The notes: generated from the sequence alone by a model not told the origin. DNA of 64,000 bases from Pyricularia pennisetigena (GCF_004337985.1 NC_043741.1:4874140-4938139); one strand, 5' to 3'. Positions 11,745 through 24,420 are shown, counted from the first letter of the stretch. A program made the numbers and translations.

Positions 11745-12291
11745 TCGTTTCTCAGAGCTGCGCGTGTTATAGTGTTTAAAAAGACGGTAGAGGCGATCAA
11801 GTGTTACGAGAGAGTCGATGGGTGGTTGTTGTTTACTACATGTTCATGCGATAACGGCAAGGCTTGGTCTGAAATTGCATACACCACAAAGATTCCTGAT
11901 TCCGAGATCCGTACTTTGATGCACAACATTGTCTTTTTGCCAAACGCTATAAGCAGAAACATAAACTGATACCGAATAAATGTTTTGTAGCAAACTTCAT
12001 TTTCCAACATAAGCGCACTGCCGCATGCTCATGACGTCTCTCAAAACTTGGGTCAAGCTGAGTGGTCCGCAAACAAACTCACCCTCCCTGTACCTCGTTC
12101 CGTATTTTTCGCTTCATTTCTTCATGATTCTCGTTACACAAGTACTATTCATAAACACACACGCGCACATGTTGCTTTTGCAGCCCAGTATCTACATTTC
12201 TCGACGCTCAGATTCTTTTTCCCCAGAAAAAAAAAAAAAAATCGCGAGCTCCCCAATTTGAAGCGCCCGTTGAGATATGCCACACTACCTT
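11745..12291. other. Convergent intergenic stretch
   Basis: No gene supported. It lies between the 3' ends of the orphan plus-strand gene and the minus-strand GATA-factor gene, so mostly UTR is expected. It includes a 14-base A run near 12227-12240. Confidence 0.5.
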
Positions 12292-14046
12292 TTACTGGAG
12301 CTCGGCTAGCTCGCGCTCCTTGGCCGCAAGTATCTGTCTCATTCTTTCCGCCTCCCGTTCAAGCTCGGCCCTTCGGCCGGCCTTGTCACGTTCCACCGTA
12401 TAGCCACTCTCATCCTGCGGCGCCGTTATGGCAGCTATCGGCATCATTCTCCTCGACTGGTCCATTGGTGGCAACTCGTCGCCCGTGGACAGCGGGCCGC
12501 TCAGTAGCGAGTTGATCGACGAGAGACGTTTCGAGGAGGAGCCAGAGTCCTCCCCACCACCATGAGCTTGCGCGCCGTCGTCGAGCACAGACAGAGACCG
12601 CTTGCGACTGGACGAGCCCATAAAGGAGCCGGGGGACAAGGACGGCTGCCTATCTACCGGGCTTGGTACTGGGTTGAGCGGGGGCAACCGGTGTTCGGAA
12701 GGCCGAGAGCTCGTGACGTGGTACTGCGCGAGATCACCTCTGGGTGCGCCCGAATGTTGTGTATTTTGTCGCAGGACGCTCTCCGGTACCAGCTGCATGT
12801 TGTCATTCGCACGGCGTCGCAGACCCAGGTTTACAGACCCATCTGCGTTGATGGATCCGCGTTCGAGTGGTGCTTCTGGTTGAGGCGAAGGCGACGCACC
12901 ATCTTCACGACTAGGGCTAGCACCATCTACTGGTGCCGGTGAGCCCTGCTGCGATGCCGGTAGGACTCGTTTCCTCCGCTTGATTACAGCTTTCTTCATC
13001 GTGACTGGTCGGTGAACGCCGTGGAGCTTGTAGTAAAGTCCTATAATATGCAAAGTCAATACCTATCCTCCAGGTAGTTGCCAGCTCCTCGACATATACT
13101 TACCACACGCGTTGCAGATGGTATGACCAGCTTCATCACGTCGCCAAAGAGGCGTGATGGTCGTTCCACAGTTCTGACAGGCAATCACTACGGTGGTGTT
13201 TTGGCTTTGAATTCGCAAAGTGGTCATGTCGACTGCGTTCGGATCTTCTGTACCCTGCTGGCTTGCGCACGTGCCAGAAGCAACAACATTCAAGCTGGCA
13301 CTTTTCGCTATCCTGTTGTTGTATGCAGGACAGCCGCTACAGCCCTCGGCCCCGCCAGTACCATTACACCGGCCTCCACCGGGGCAGCTGCCGCTGGGTG
13401 TGTGTTCCGCCGTGACATACGTCGCCCCGGCCACGTTGGACGAGCCTGCCTGGACCCCCTTTCCGGCAGATTTCTCCGCGGCCCTTGATGACCCACTAGC
13501 AACGACATTGAGGGCCCGCTTCAGGTTCGTAGGCCTCGCAGCGTTTCGTGCCTTCAGGTACAAACCACATGCATTGCATATGGTCGCTCCCTGTGGTGAT
13601 CTCCTCCACAGTGGTGTCTGAGTGGTTCCACAGTTGCTGTAAAGCTACGGTTTAGCACGGCTCCCGTACACATCAAAGGCTCCAGGACTCTTCGTGACCT
13701 ACCTGCAAACCTGCCCGGATGGCGTCTGATTGCTGGCCACGGACATGACGTCCGTTCCGGCATCCGACGCTGCATCGTTGGCCAGTGATGCCGGGCTTGG
13801 CGGTTGGGCCAACCCTGAACTTTGCGCACTTTTTTGGTCTCTGCCCGAGGAAGGCGATCTGTGCAAATTTGTCTCCATAACGTCTCCCTCTTGTGACGGA
13901 GGTGAGCATCGACCGTGGGATGAGCTTGTTGCGCTTAGGCTCTTCGTTGGAATCGTTGGTCGGGATGGGAGAGCAGTCCGGCCTTGTCCAGCGGCTTCTC
14001 GATCGTGTGGAGTTCCTGGCGCACTAGTGCCGTCGCTGAGGGCCAT
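12292..14046 (-). CDS. sreA: SreA/SRE-type GATA transcription factor, siderophore/iron repressor
   Basis: Exons 14046-13703, 13636-13104 and 13040-12292 give 541 residues, near the size of SreA and SRE. Two class IV GATA fingers with 17-residue loops are visible: C114-x2-C117-x17-C135-x2-C138 and C268-x2-C271-x17-C289-x2-C292, both of TPLWRR type. Between them is the cysteine-rich region [19 protein letters not shown] (199-217), which is diagnostic of the iron-sensing repressors (SreA, SRE, Urbs1, Sfu1) and thought to bind iron or an iron-sulphur centre. Both introns interrupt the fingers: after VCS in the first and at CNACG in the second (GTAGGT and GTAAGT donors), and each join rebuilds the finger exactly. 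The C terminus (about 503-541) is a charged predicted coiled coil, also typical. In the family it represses siderophore synthesis and iron uptake under iron sufficiency. Confidence 0.95.
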
Positions 14047-16802
14047 GTTGGAGCCTTGTCAAGTTTTGATGTTCGAGACTAATTCCCCCTTAAGGCTCAG
14101 GAGTGCACGTTCCGTGCTACTCGTGAGTCGGCGTCAGGGAAGCCCGTCCCATGGGCTTCAATAACGACCAAGATGACTGCGAGGGGGTCGTGGTTGTCTT
14201 GATCCAACGGGGCACAGTTATGCGGTATGGTCAATTTCGGTTTCGTTCCAGAGGTAAGATCGAGATTCGTGGCGCCGGGAAGGTTTCTGTAGCCGTCCTA
14301 GGCACTACCGGGGACCGGTTGTGAGCACAAAGGCAGTGCAGGCGGCGCTTGGGCCGATGCGTGTGCTAGTGACGCCTACGATCAACCGTTGACAGGTGCT
14401 CTCCCAGGTACGGATTGACGGGATATCGGACCGGTTTTCTTGCAGCTAAAGTTCGAGAAAGTCCGCACAGACGGTTCTGGGCCGACGTGACTTCGATGGC
14501 CAGCCACGAGGACGGGCTGAACGCCGGATGTGGCAGTGGTGTAAGGTTCGATGGGTGTGCCGTCGGATGGAATCAAAGTCGTGCCACTGACAAAAAATGC
14601 TGAAGACTATCGAAGGTGGGATTGTAGAGATGGTTATGGTGCCACAGTCCGGGGCAGTAATCAGAAGAGGAGTTGTTGTGGTGGCGGAGTATTCGGCAGC
14701 TTAGACATGGGTTTGATGGATATAAACTTTGTATGGCATGTACCGAGTACCACAATGTAACTAGATTTGTAAAATCAACCAGGACGTACGTATTGGCGGG
14801 CCGCAAGTGTCGATGGACTAGATTTGGTTCCTGTTATGGTAGCGAAACTTGGGAATAAAGCCAAGAAAGGTGGTAATCGTAGATATGAATACGCAAGCCA
14901 CCATTAAGGGAGGAGGGACCGCCCCAGCCCACGTTGAGTTGACGAGATGACGCCCCGGATTTAAAACGGTAGATTATGGCAGACCTGATCCACTTGATTG
15001 CCCAACTTTGCGATCATCCGTTTTCTTGTCAAAACCCAACTGGCTGCCTTACCAAGAGAAGTAAGTTCTCCGATACTTTAGGCAGACCGTCAAATGCTAA
15101 GATAAAATGTATGTCCTGGATAAAGATCTTGCACAACATCTACAACTAATATGGTTTCCGATTCCGCTCTTTATTTCCTTCTTCACCAAGACTTGTCTCT
15201 CGCTTGACCCGTTTGTGGTTGCCTGCACTTGCAGCAGAATTGTGAAGAAACCGACCAATTAGACGACATGCAAATGTAATGTGTTGCTTAGCGGTGTGCG
15301 CGTGGGTGACGCCCTAAATGGAGTGACAAGGACCCATCCCCACCACTCTCTTCCTCCGTTGCTTCCAAAGGTGTGGCATTTAGCATCCGAGACCCGCTGT
15401 TTTATTTCTTCTCTGGCTGATTTCTCAATCTTTGGCCCCTCCTATCTCGGATCTATCCTCGTGCTGTCAACTCGGATCTAACGAGTGATTGCGCAGTAAT
15501 CGGTCGGTTGGACATCCCGGACCAACAACAACAACAAAAAAAAAAAAAAAAAAGCGTCCCCAGAAAAAGCGGAGGCGTCTACTATGATGGTTTTCGTGCG
15601 TACCTGGTATGTTTAAGCGACGACTTTGACTTGACTAGACTAGTCTAAAACCAGACACCAATGAAAATATTCAGTGCGGCTGACATTTCTCACTCAGCAA
15701 GGTCAACACAACCTTGAGTCTAGCCTTTTTTTTTTTTTTTTTTTTTTCATATCCCCATCAACCACAGAGCAATTAGAAAGCCTTTTATGTAGATACCTAC
15801 TGTAGATGGGAGGAGACTAGGTACATGGTATATCCTATACCAATTGTCACACATGACAGTTTGGAGTAAATTACTACATAAAAAGCATGTTAGATGGGAT
15901 ACCCACACTGCTAATGAATTCTAAGTTATTATTGTTACGTTAGTTTCCTTGGTAGCGCTACCACGATGTACTACAGATCGATGTATCTTCAGGTACCTCT
16001 AACCTGCGCTCCACCCTCTCGCATAATTTTGATGCACGGGGAAGGACAAGGGTAGAAGCCGAAGGGGTCGCAGACGCCAAGCCTTTTTATCTCGGTCGTT
16101 ATCTTTCGATTGATCTCCCGACCACCGTCCGATCATTGAGCACATCCGATGAAATTGTTAGGCCGGTACCTAAATGTGCATGACAACCGTCTGATTATAA
16201 GATTGGTTTGCTCTTTTTCCCTTTCATAAATCAAGGTTGCCATCTTCGTACTTGACAATTTACGAAGTAGTTGTGGTACAAATACCGGATTCATCGGACA
16301 ATAATATCAGACGTTTTGTCTCCCAAGTACCTATGATCGATCCATGATGCCGAGTACTGGTTCCGTTTCAGTTCCAAAAGGCTGGCTGGATTGGGAAAAA
16401 AAACCACACGAACCACAGGACGGATCACTAGCTGTCAAAGTCAAACTAATCACAATCGAGTAATTTATTTGGCTCTAGTGGTACGGGCGAGCACAAAGGC
16501 AATCGGTATGTAAACATCTTATAACATTGGCTCTGCAATGGGTTTTGGCAAATAAGACCAATTTTATGGCAGACTACTTATGAGTCGGGTATCAAGAGCA
16601 GGAGGGGAAAAAAAAGGTAAAGAACATGGGCCTCTGATAGAACATACAGCGACAGGCTAGATCGGTATCAGGTTGTAGAAGCGAAAAGTAAAACAGTTGC
16701 AAAGCATGGTAATGGATTAAAAGAAGCATATGTAGAAGAAAAATCGCCGAAGCCACGCAAGGGATCCAGACTTGCGTGGCATTGCCTGTGAACTTGAGCT
16801 GA
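14047..16802. other. Gene-poor stretch, promoter side of the GATA factor
   Basis: 2.7 kb without a supported gene. It holds an 18-base A run near 15538, a 22-base T run at 15726-15747 and the palindromic motif GACTAGACTAGTCTAA at 15633-15648. The left part is the sreA-like promoter; the right end is 3' flank of the next minus-strand gene. Confidence 0.5.
15726..15747. repeat. T homopolymer (22)
   Basis: Uninterrupted run of T on the plus strand, intergenic. Confidence 0.9.
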
Positions 16803-18238
16803 TTAAGCATCTGGATCAGCGCCAGTCACGGCAGTAGTCGGGGAAAAATTTGAGTTTCCCACGACCTCGAATAGTTTAATGTCTCGGGCCATGTTGATGG
16901 GAATTGCCAGATTCAGAGCATGATCGAGCCAGCGATTGTCGGATCGTGAAAGGTCAAGCTGTGCCATGCAACGCGCTGGATTGGTTGGCTTTTTAACGTC
17001 GTTTGTCAATACTAGAACAAGATGTTGCAGAATGAACAGGCCGAAGAGGGTTTGCGGGACGTTTTTGATGTTTTTCTGGGTATACCATTCGGTGTAGCCG
17101 GCTGTCCACTCGTGCATGAGACTATCCATTTCGGCGACAAGTGCATCCAGGCCGCGCTCGGTATCATAAACTCGATAAACGCCAACATTGGTTGGATATT
17201 CAATGCCATCGAGCCCGGCGTCTTTTTCGGCCCAGTTCAGGTACTGGCGAATTTCAGTCTCGATGAGGTTGGCTGCTTTGTCACCACCCTCTGGACTGAG
17301 CTTAAGCTCGTCCGCAACGCGGGACGACAGGGCGAAAATTCCGGTCAGTGCTCTCGTAGCTATACGATATCAGAAAGCTGGTCAGCTCGAGTAGCATGGC
17401 AGGGAATCTCTGATGAACCAATACACTTACCCCTAAACTGGGAAGCGTTCCCAGTAGAAACATTGCGTAGAACAGTTGGTAATTGACAGTCTAATGGTGC
17501 AAAGAGGACTTCATCCAGATTGTAACCATAAAAGTCTCGTTTCCACTGACCCGGTAGAAGCGGGTGATAGCCTCTTAGCGCCAAGAGTTTGTGCAGCTCG
17601 GCCTCAGAAGCAGTCCATTTTGTGGAGTCTTTGATGGCATCCTTTAGCTTTTTATATGCGGTTTCGACTTCCTTTGGGATGATCCACTCGATATTGCTGT
17701 TATAAGACGCCGGGAAAGTAACGGCATTGTCGAGTGACACCACCGGACCTGTGCTTTGACGAGTGACCTTCCTCGGCGTCACCTTGCGCGGCGTCACTTT
17801 CTTTGACGGTGTACTTCTACCACTTCCTCCTCTTAGTCCACTGATCAAATTGAAAAACGGAGAGAGCTCTTGTTGCTTTGAGAGAGCGTCTGTAGATTCT
17901 GGACTTGGGGATCGCTCGATGGATGGCAAAATGGATTGTTTCTTATCATGGTCGCTCTCTTCGTAAATTGAAGAACGCAGCTGCCCCTGGTCGTCATGGA
18001 AAGACAAGCCCACTACTCCTGTCCTAGGCTCGTAGTCTCCGTCGCAGTCGTCTACGGGCTCAATCTTGATTTGTATGTTTTGGCGGGACTCTTCAGTAAT
18101 GACTTGGGGTTTGGTTGGAAAGTTCGACTTTTCCATGCGCAGAGTGTTGAACTGACGTCCTGATGGTGGAACATATGGTTTGGATATCCTGCCACTAAGG
18201 ATGGTGGGACGCCTAATGACAAAATCATGAAACGGCAT
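16803..18238 (-). CDS. Hypothetical protein, 454 residues, unknown function
   Basis: Exons 18238-17431 and 17359-16803 joined at a GTAAGT donor and a GTATAG acceptor in phase 1. I use the ATG at 18238 (MPFHDFVIRRPT). The N-terminal ~170 residues are low-complexity with a VTPRK repeat, KKVTPRKVTPRKVTRQ, of basic TPxK type that could be phosphorylated or contact DNA. The C-terminal ~280 residues look folded: tryptophans and helices, including LRGYHPLLPGQWKRDFYGYN, LNWAEKDAGLDGIEYP, GVYRVYDTERGLDAL and FGLFILQHLVLVLTND. I do not recognise a named domain. It resembles uncharacterised fungal proteins but I cannot name a family. It is transcribed divergently from the Acinus-like gene. Confidence 0.8.
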
Positions 18239-19445
18239 CACTGCCTTTCGCCTGATTTATCGTTGAGAAATCTGATGGAACAAATGCTGAAGAGTGAGTG
18301 TTGATTATGAGCTAGGTATTGTTGTAAAGCCAAATGTGGTCATCCACTTTTTGGCGTGATGAGGAACAGAATTCTTGTGAACGTCTTTGGAAAATTCGAT
18401 CAGTGTTGGTGAGAAAGATTTGATTTAGATGTAGTGTTTAGGGATGCGAACCGGAAGACGACTGGTCAAGAGCGGAATTGACAGGCAAAGGCACATGCGA
18501 AAGTTCGTGAAAGGAAACTGAAGCACTCGAGGCATTTGTATGTTGGAACACAAGGATGTTTACGGCAGCCGGAAACAATGACAATTAATTGGACCCGAAG
18601 AGCGAAGACGGACTCGGCTGTAGATACAATGGCGGCAATCAAAGAAGTGGCAGTGATAAATTGCAGTGTTCTTGTGTTTAGGAAAACGTTGGCCTGGGAA
18701 GCATCTGGCTCTTGCCGTTTGCGGAAGATGGAGCGAGCAACCGCTTGCAGCCTGGAGGCCAAAGAAAAGCTTTTGAGCTTGTAAATTCATCAATGAAAAG
18801 TGAAACCAAATAAACATGGAAAACTACCATGGTAGAAACATTGATGAGTCACGAATAACGTGGGCTTCGATTGGGGTTAATGAACCTGGTGATTGAAGAT
18901 TTCTTCATCACGAGAGTAAACATACTTGAATTGCAATAATTCAACAAATAAAATAATATACTCTCTCAATAAACAAATGCAAGGAGCATTAGTCACTGTA
19001 TCACGTGACTATATTTCCTCGCCTTGTTACTGGCAGCTAGCTCTATGAGGTAGGCTCTAGCCCCACATCTCGTTTGAGCTCAGACCGTTGGTGTCGAGAA
19101 ATTTTGGCAGACGCAACAAAAGCATTCGCGTCGCGCTAGAACCTAAGAAATTCAAGATTTGCCGCTATTCTCGGCCAGTCGGGCGCTTCCTTGGATTCCC
19201 GTCTACACCCAAAAACGCGCCGTCGCCCTCCAGCACATTCTCAAACAGACAATATTCCGTCAATTCGATATCTACTTCTTGCGGCCTTGTCCACGGCTGC
19301 TCAACCGGTCAATCACTACCGTTACCTACTCCTTGCCACTTCTACTCTCCCGCTCTTCAACAGTGCACTGCGCGTCACCAGCGACTATCATATCGCGGTC
19401 ACCACCGTGTCACCGAAAAATCCGGTCGCGGCTCGCTGAATCAGC
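18239..19445. promoter_or_regulatory. Shared divergent promoter region
   Basis: 1.2 kb separates two divergent genes, the unknown 454-residue protein and the Acinus-like gene. It includes ATCACGTGAC at 19000-19009, a Cbf1/E-box type core. The open frames seen here lack ATG starts or are short. Confidence 0.5.
19002..19007. promoter_or_regulatory. CACGTG E-box (RTCACGTG context)
   Basis: Palindromic CACGTG in an ATCACGTGAC context, as bound by Cbf1/bHLH factors in fungi. It sits about 440 bp before the Acinus-like start. Function is inferred from the motif alone. Confidence 0.35.
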
Positions 19446-21368
19446 ATGACGACCGACTGGAGTAAAAATAAGGTTGTCGACCTCAGAGCCGAGCTCACTC
19501 GCAGAGGCCTAGCTACCAATGGCCTCAAGCAGGAATTGGTAGATCGCCTGACAAGCGATGATGAGGCAAAGTTGAAGGAGGAATCTGAAGCCGATGCGCC
19601 AAAAACTGATGATCCATCACCTTCCGCCGATGCACCGACAGAGGTTGCGCCAGAACAACCTGAAGCTGTGCAAGAAGTGCAAGAAACCGAATCTCCCCAA
19701 GAAGCCGACCCTGCGCAGGACGTGCCGAACGGGACCACGACTGAGGCGCACGAAACTGCAAACTCAGACGCGCCCGTGGCTCCTTCGCTTGATACAGTCG
19801 GCGATGAGAAGAAACGCAAGCGTCGCTCAGCCAGCCCGCCACCACCTAATGAAGATACACCGAGGAAGCGTATTCGGCAGGAGAACAGCGACGTAATGGA
19901 GAACGGTGGCAATGACGCCGAACCGGCCACCACTGATCTCCCACAGTCTGTACCTGCCACTCACGATGGTGAAGATGTCACCATGCAGGGCGATGCGGAG
20001 CATCAGGCCGCATCAACGACAAAAGATACTACACGCGAAGCCCCCCTGGAGTCCAGCCAAAAGATGGAGCAAGAAGATGTTGTTGACTACGGAGCAGACT
20101 CGCCGGTGGCCCAGCAAGACACGGATCATGGTTCTTCCAATAAGCAAGAGTCGGGAGACGGTGATATCGACATGAAGGACGCCGCAAAAGATGCCGCGCC
20201 ACAGGCTACAGACCAATTTTACTACGACGCCCCTCGCGCAAGAGACGAGGACGACTCGGTTGAGCCTGCACTACACCCTGCAACCGACAGTTTGTTCATT
20301 GGTAACTTCATGCGCCCGCTTCGAGCTGACGTTGTTGAGGATCATCTTATTGAACTGGCGATGAGTCCTGGTGCGGCACCCGATCGCTCGGTCCTGTCAC
20401 AGTTGTGGGTGGACAGTATCCGTACCCACGCTCTTGTACAGTTTCAATCAGTTGCAGCCGCATCCCGTGTACGGACAGCTCTGCATGGAAAGGTGTGGCC
20501 GGACGAGAGGAACAGAAAAGCGCTTTGGGTCGATTTCATCCCTTCAGATCAGGTTAGTGACTGGATCGCCAAGGAAAAGGCGGAGGGGAGTAGCAGAAGG
20601 GGTGACGTCTCCAGGTGGGAGGTGGTGTACCAGAAAGAGGGCGATGTCATGGTCGCAACGCACCAAGTCGCCATTGCAGAGCCAAAAACAACAGCACCGC
20701 CATCAGGGCCGAACGGTACCTCCCGGGCTGTGCCTACCGGCCCAGCAAACCAGTACCCGGGCATAGAATCAGCGCCATCAGGTCCTCGCAACATGGGTGG
20801 TCGACGAACGGGTGGTGCCGGCGATGCCCGAGGAAACGCTCACGAGCGTACACGCACATCACCGTCCATCAGTTGGCAGCCCGTTTCTGCTGATCTTGCG
20901 CGCCGGCGACTCGAAAACCTCAACAGCTTCGTCTCTAAAGACCCAAATCGCGACGTAGGCCGCGATTGTCACCGTTACTCGTTTACTCGAAGTGACCAGT
21001 TCATAGACCGCGGCCCAGAGATGTTTGTTGGAATCCGGCCCCCGCACCGTGAACGTGAGCGTCGTCAAATGGGTGGTCAGGGTGGTGGAAATGGAAGCGG
21101 TGGCGGCGCGAGAGCCGGAGGTGGGGGATCTGGCCATGGCTCATCACGCCAGCCCCTCCCGCCCCAGTCATATGAGGCTCCTGCTCCCAGGCGTGGTCCT
21201 CGCGGCGGAGGTGGCCGCCGTAACAGGCATGGGGGTGGTGGCGGAGGCGGCAATTCTGGGTATGGACGGTATGGTCAAGGGGGTCGTTTCGGTGATGGCC
21301 TAGCCCCTAGGTATGAAGATTTCAGGTACAGGCCTTCGGACAAAGACCATCGGTCAGACAGGCGATGA
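19446..21368 (+). CDS. Acinus-like protein: SAP domain, RRM and RSB motif
   Basis: A single exon of 640 residues. An N-terminal SAP domain (about 6-40: KVVDLRAELTRRGLATNGLK and VDRL) binds DNA or RNA. A long acidic disordered region follows, with KKRKRRSASPP as a likely nuclear signal. An RRM-like domain of Acinus type starts near 280 (DSLFIGNFMRPL, WVDSIRTHALVQF, KALWVDFIP). Near 476-530 lies an RNPS1-SAP18-binding-like segment: ARRRLENLNSFVSKD, then SFTRSDQF. The C terminus (545-625) is glycine/arginine-rich. Acinus is the scaffold of the ASAP complex that joins the exon-junction complex and affects splicing. The order SAP, RRM, RSB matches that family; the exact orthology in fungi is an inference. 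Confidence 0.85.
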   Translation: MTTDWSKNKVVDLRAELTRRGLATNGLKQELVDRLTSDDEAKLKEESEADAPKTDDPSPSADAPTEVAPEQPEAVQEVQETESPQEADPAQDVPNGTTTEAHETANSDAPVAPSLDTVGDEKKRKRRSASPPPPNEDTPRKRIRQENSDVMENGGNDAEPATTDLPQSVPATHDGEDVTMQGDAEHQAASTTKDTTREAPLESSQKMEQEDVVDYGADSPVAQQDTDHGSSNKQESGDGDIDMKDAAKDAAPQATDQFYYDAPRARDEDDSVEPALHPATDSLFIGNFMRPLRADVVEDHLIELAMSPGAAPDRSVLSQLWVDSIRTHALVQFQSVAAASRVRTALHGKVWPDERNRKALWVDFIPSDQVSDWIAKEKAEGSSRRGDVSRWEVVYQKEGDVMVATHQVAIAEPKTTAPPSGPNGTSRAVPTGPANQYPGIESAPSGPRNMGGRRTGGAGDARGNAHERTRTSPSISWQPVSADLARRRLENLNSFVSKDPNRDVGRDCHRYSFTRSDQFIDRGPEMFVGIRPPHRERERRQMGGQGGGNGSGGGARAGGGGSGHGSSRQPLPPQSYEAPAPRRGPRGGGGRRNRHGGGGGGGNSGYGRYGQGGRFGDGLAPRYEDFRYRPSDKDHRSDRR

Positions 21369-21767
21369 ATACTAGTTGTTCGCTGCACTGTTGTCTTCTT
21401 AACTTGGATGTCCATTCTTGGACAGCCTATGGGCTGTTTATACACACTGGTCTCACTGTACTGTATGCTTATTTCCGAAGCTTCAACACTACATATAATT
21501 TCACTATGCACCCCAAGTCTATTCGACCTGCAAACTGTGTTGAGACAAAGAACCTCGTATGATACCTGTCCCTCCACACCATCATTCCGACTGGGTTCCT
21601 AGCTTGTTGACGTCGACAAGTGTTTCCCCCCTTTGGCGTGACATTTCACACTGGATGACAGCCAAGGCGCCAAGGACGTCCAGCAAAAGAAAGTAAAGTG
21701 CAAACGGTATAACATTCGGGATAATCTCCCCTCAAAATGCCCGCAAGGATCCCAAATTTAGTTGAAA

Positions 21768-22525
21768 TCATGCTTCATCCGACCGCACCCATGCGTCAGA
21801 GGCGCACGACATCCAGTTCACGGCGACCAGCTCTAGACTACGGGCGGCAGCCCATCCAACACTGTCAAAGGAGCGACGTTCGACGAACTCCTCGCCACCA
21901 ATGTCGGCTTTGGTCAGGTGTCCCAGGCCCCCTTGAGGCTCGCGGAAAAGCTGGAACACGTATCGATGCGGCTCCGAGCTTTGCGAATTAGACAAGCGAG
22001 GGGGTTGCTTTAGCAGACGTTCAGTTCGGCAAGTGACACTTAGAGAGGAGAAAGAAAATAAAATAGAGACAGGCGTCTCCATTTTCAAGGTGAGTAAACT
22101 CACTCATCCTTGGGCCCTGGCGCCAGGTACTGCGTCAAGGTCGTGCCGGCAGAGGCGATGTCTCCGTTCCCCTGCGAACCCGGAGCCGCCGGCCTCAAGC
22201 CCGCCACGACCCAGTGCCTCCAGTTTGCAAACTTTGGATCTTTGGGGTATGGGGCGTCGGGATCGACGAGAAAGAGCGTATACGTCGCCGTCGAGGCCGC
22301 CGAGGTGGGCGCCGCATCCTCGGCTTCAAAGTGAATCCGTGGCGCTTCGGTGCACTCGCTCTTCACGAACGAGTTCCCCAGGTCAACCTGCTTGGCTCCA
22401 AAAGAGACGAGGAGGTCTGTAGTGGGTCTGAAGCCGGCTGGAATGGGCCCGGTGGCGGTGGCGGCGAGGCCGGCGCTCGACACCGAGGCCAGGACCGCAG
22501 TTGCTCGGTCGTTGTCAAATGGCAT
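21768..22525 (-). CDS. Phosphatidylethanolamine-binding protein (PEBP, Tfs1/carboxypeptidase Y inhibitor-like)
   Basis: Exons 22525-22104 and 21978-21768 give 210 residues, the usual PEBP size. The ligand-site motifs are present: LFLVDPDAPYPKDPKFANWRHW (DPDxP at about 88-92, then NWRHW), and after the intron EPHRYVFQLFREP, the second conserved block. No signal peptide is seen, so a cytosolic protein is likely. The exon join (GTGAGT donor after GATGA, acceptor CGCAAAG) is in phase and restores the HRYV block; without it the protein stops right after PKDE. Fungal members are related to Tfs1, which inhibits carboxypeptidase Y and Ras-GAP in yeast; the ligand here cannot be told. The gene converges on the Acinus-like gene with 0.4 kb between. 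Confidence 0.92.
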
Positions 22526-24376
22526 GGTGATCGACCATAAACGTGTGGAGAATGTTTATTTTAAATGGTTTATTCTTCCCTTTTCTCTGATTCGTGTTTT
22601 ATGCACTGGGCGATTGATGGGACAACCCTGAAAACATTTCTTTCTACCGCCATGGTGGGAAAGCGCTTACTCTATAGTTGATAAATCCTACAATTGACCG
22701 GCTGTATCGCTACTGAGGGGTAACATGTCAACATTTGTGATGTTTCGCCTGGGCATCGACAAGATAGGCTTGGCCTGAGAGCGCAAAATATCGACAGTTT
22801 TTGTGCAGTAGTACATTTGAAGTCCTCGGCTTGATGATGGGGGTTTTGTTTGGTGGAAATAATAACGCCCGGACCTCCGGGACCTATGTACAACGTGCTG
22901 TAAGTGCTTGTTAGAGACTGCTGGTCCACAACAACTCGAACTGCGCGGGATGGGATGTTCAGTGATTGATTTAGTAAGCCAGCACCAACACTGCTCCCCG
23001 TACACAGTGAACATCGCTCGTTTTGTTAATACTGAGGAATAAACAAGCCTTTGTTGCTATGTTGCAAAGTGGGCGTTGATATTGTCTCGATCGACGATGC
23101 GCGTAAAAGTTGACATTTCAATGACGATGGAAATCCCCCATTTATTTGCATGACGTAGTAGAAAATTTGGTTACCTCTAGCGAGGTGGCCAAGGTGTGGA
23201 TTGGACTATGGAGCTCAACTACCTCACAAAGCTAAGAGGCGTAGCAAAGGGCAATTGATCGGTGCATACCCTGGGTGGGCTTGGTGGGACACCAACCGTG
23301 GGGTATATCCATCCATGAAAGTCATCCCACCAAGGCCGACTTCTTGAGGGCCTTGACAGCGTACCGCGTACCAAGTATGCCTAAGTATTAACACACACAG
23401 TGCCTGTTCATCTCTTCTTCCTAACAAGATCCTCAATTTCGGATCCAGGTATCTTAAGCCCTCTCACCGTCAGGGTAGGAAAACAAAAAGGCAAAAAGAT
23501 CGCGACACAGACCCAAGGAGGGAATCAAGACCACCCCCAGGAATGCATGGGCCCCGGTTTCTGACAAATCTTCCAAACAAGCCGCGTTCTTGGCAGGAGG
23601 GAAGTATTATGACTTGGTGTTCCAATTGCCCGAATAGACCGAGTGGGGACCTGGTCTTGCTAATTGTTGATTGATTCAGAATTGCAAGTAAGCAAGTTTG
23701 GTGGCACTACGCTAGGGAGATGCAGGCTTTGACAAGGACCCATGGAACTATCTTTGGGACGACCCGCGTTACTCAATGGAAGGCTACGCACCGCGGTTAA
23801 AACACGGGCTACCTCAGGTACTTTACTAGGTTCCTATTTTCAGGCCACGTGCGCAGGTATGAAATACTCCGTCATGTGCGTACGGTGTACGGTACATTAC
23901 ACTTTAGTGCAATCGCTGGCGGGAATTCCCACAGTAGGCCATAAATGTATTCTATTATCCGAGATCAGCTTGTGCTCGAGGCAGCCTGTGGCTCTTGGCA
24001 ACGACCGGATCGGTTGATGCATTTGTAAAACAGACCTTGGCCGTACTTAAGCTCTGAAATGGGTCTGAAAATGGCAGGCAAATATTGGCAGACGGCCGCA
24101 TCTAGGTGAGGAATGTTCCGAGGGCGAGTCACGGGTCATCGGGAGAAACTTCCATACCAAAATCCTCACACACCACGCCGAGGCAGCCGAGCCGCAGGAT
24201 ACTGGCTGGTATCAGGCAGGGCGATCCATGCCGGGAAGACCGGGCTGGCGAGTAACATTCGCAATCGGACTTTTCTTGGTTCCCATTGTGATCACCGAGA
24301 TTAGATACCAATTGGAGACTCGTTGCAAGCAATGGGTTAATGACCAAACCACGTTTGGACTCCGGTTGAAGTTTTT

Positions 24377-24420
<44 letters not shown>

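Noticed and set aside
18466..18762. 98-codon minus-strand frame with a hydrophobic stretch
   Set aside because: Starts with TTG; an upstream in-frame stop comes before any ATG. It lies in the divergent promoter.
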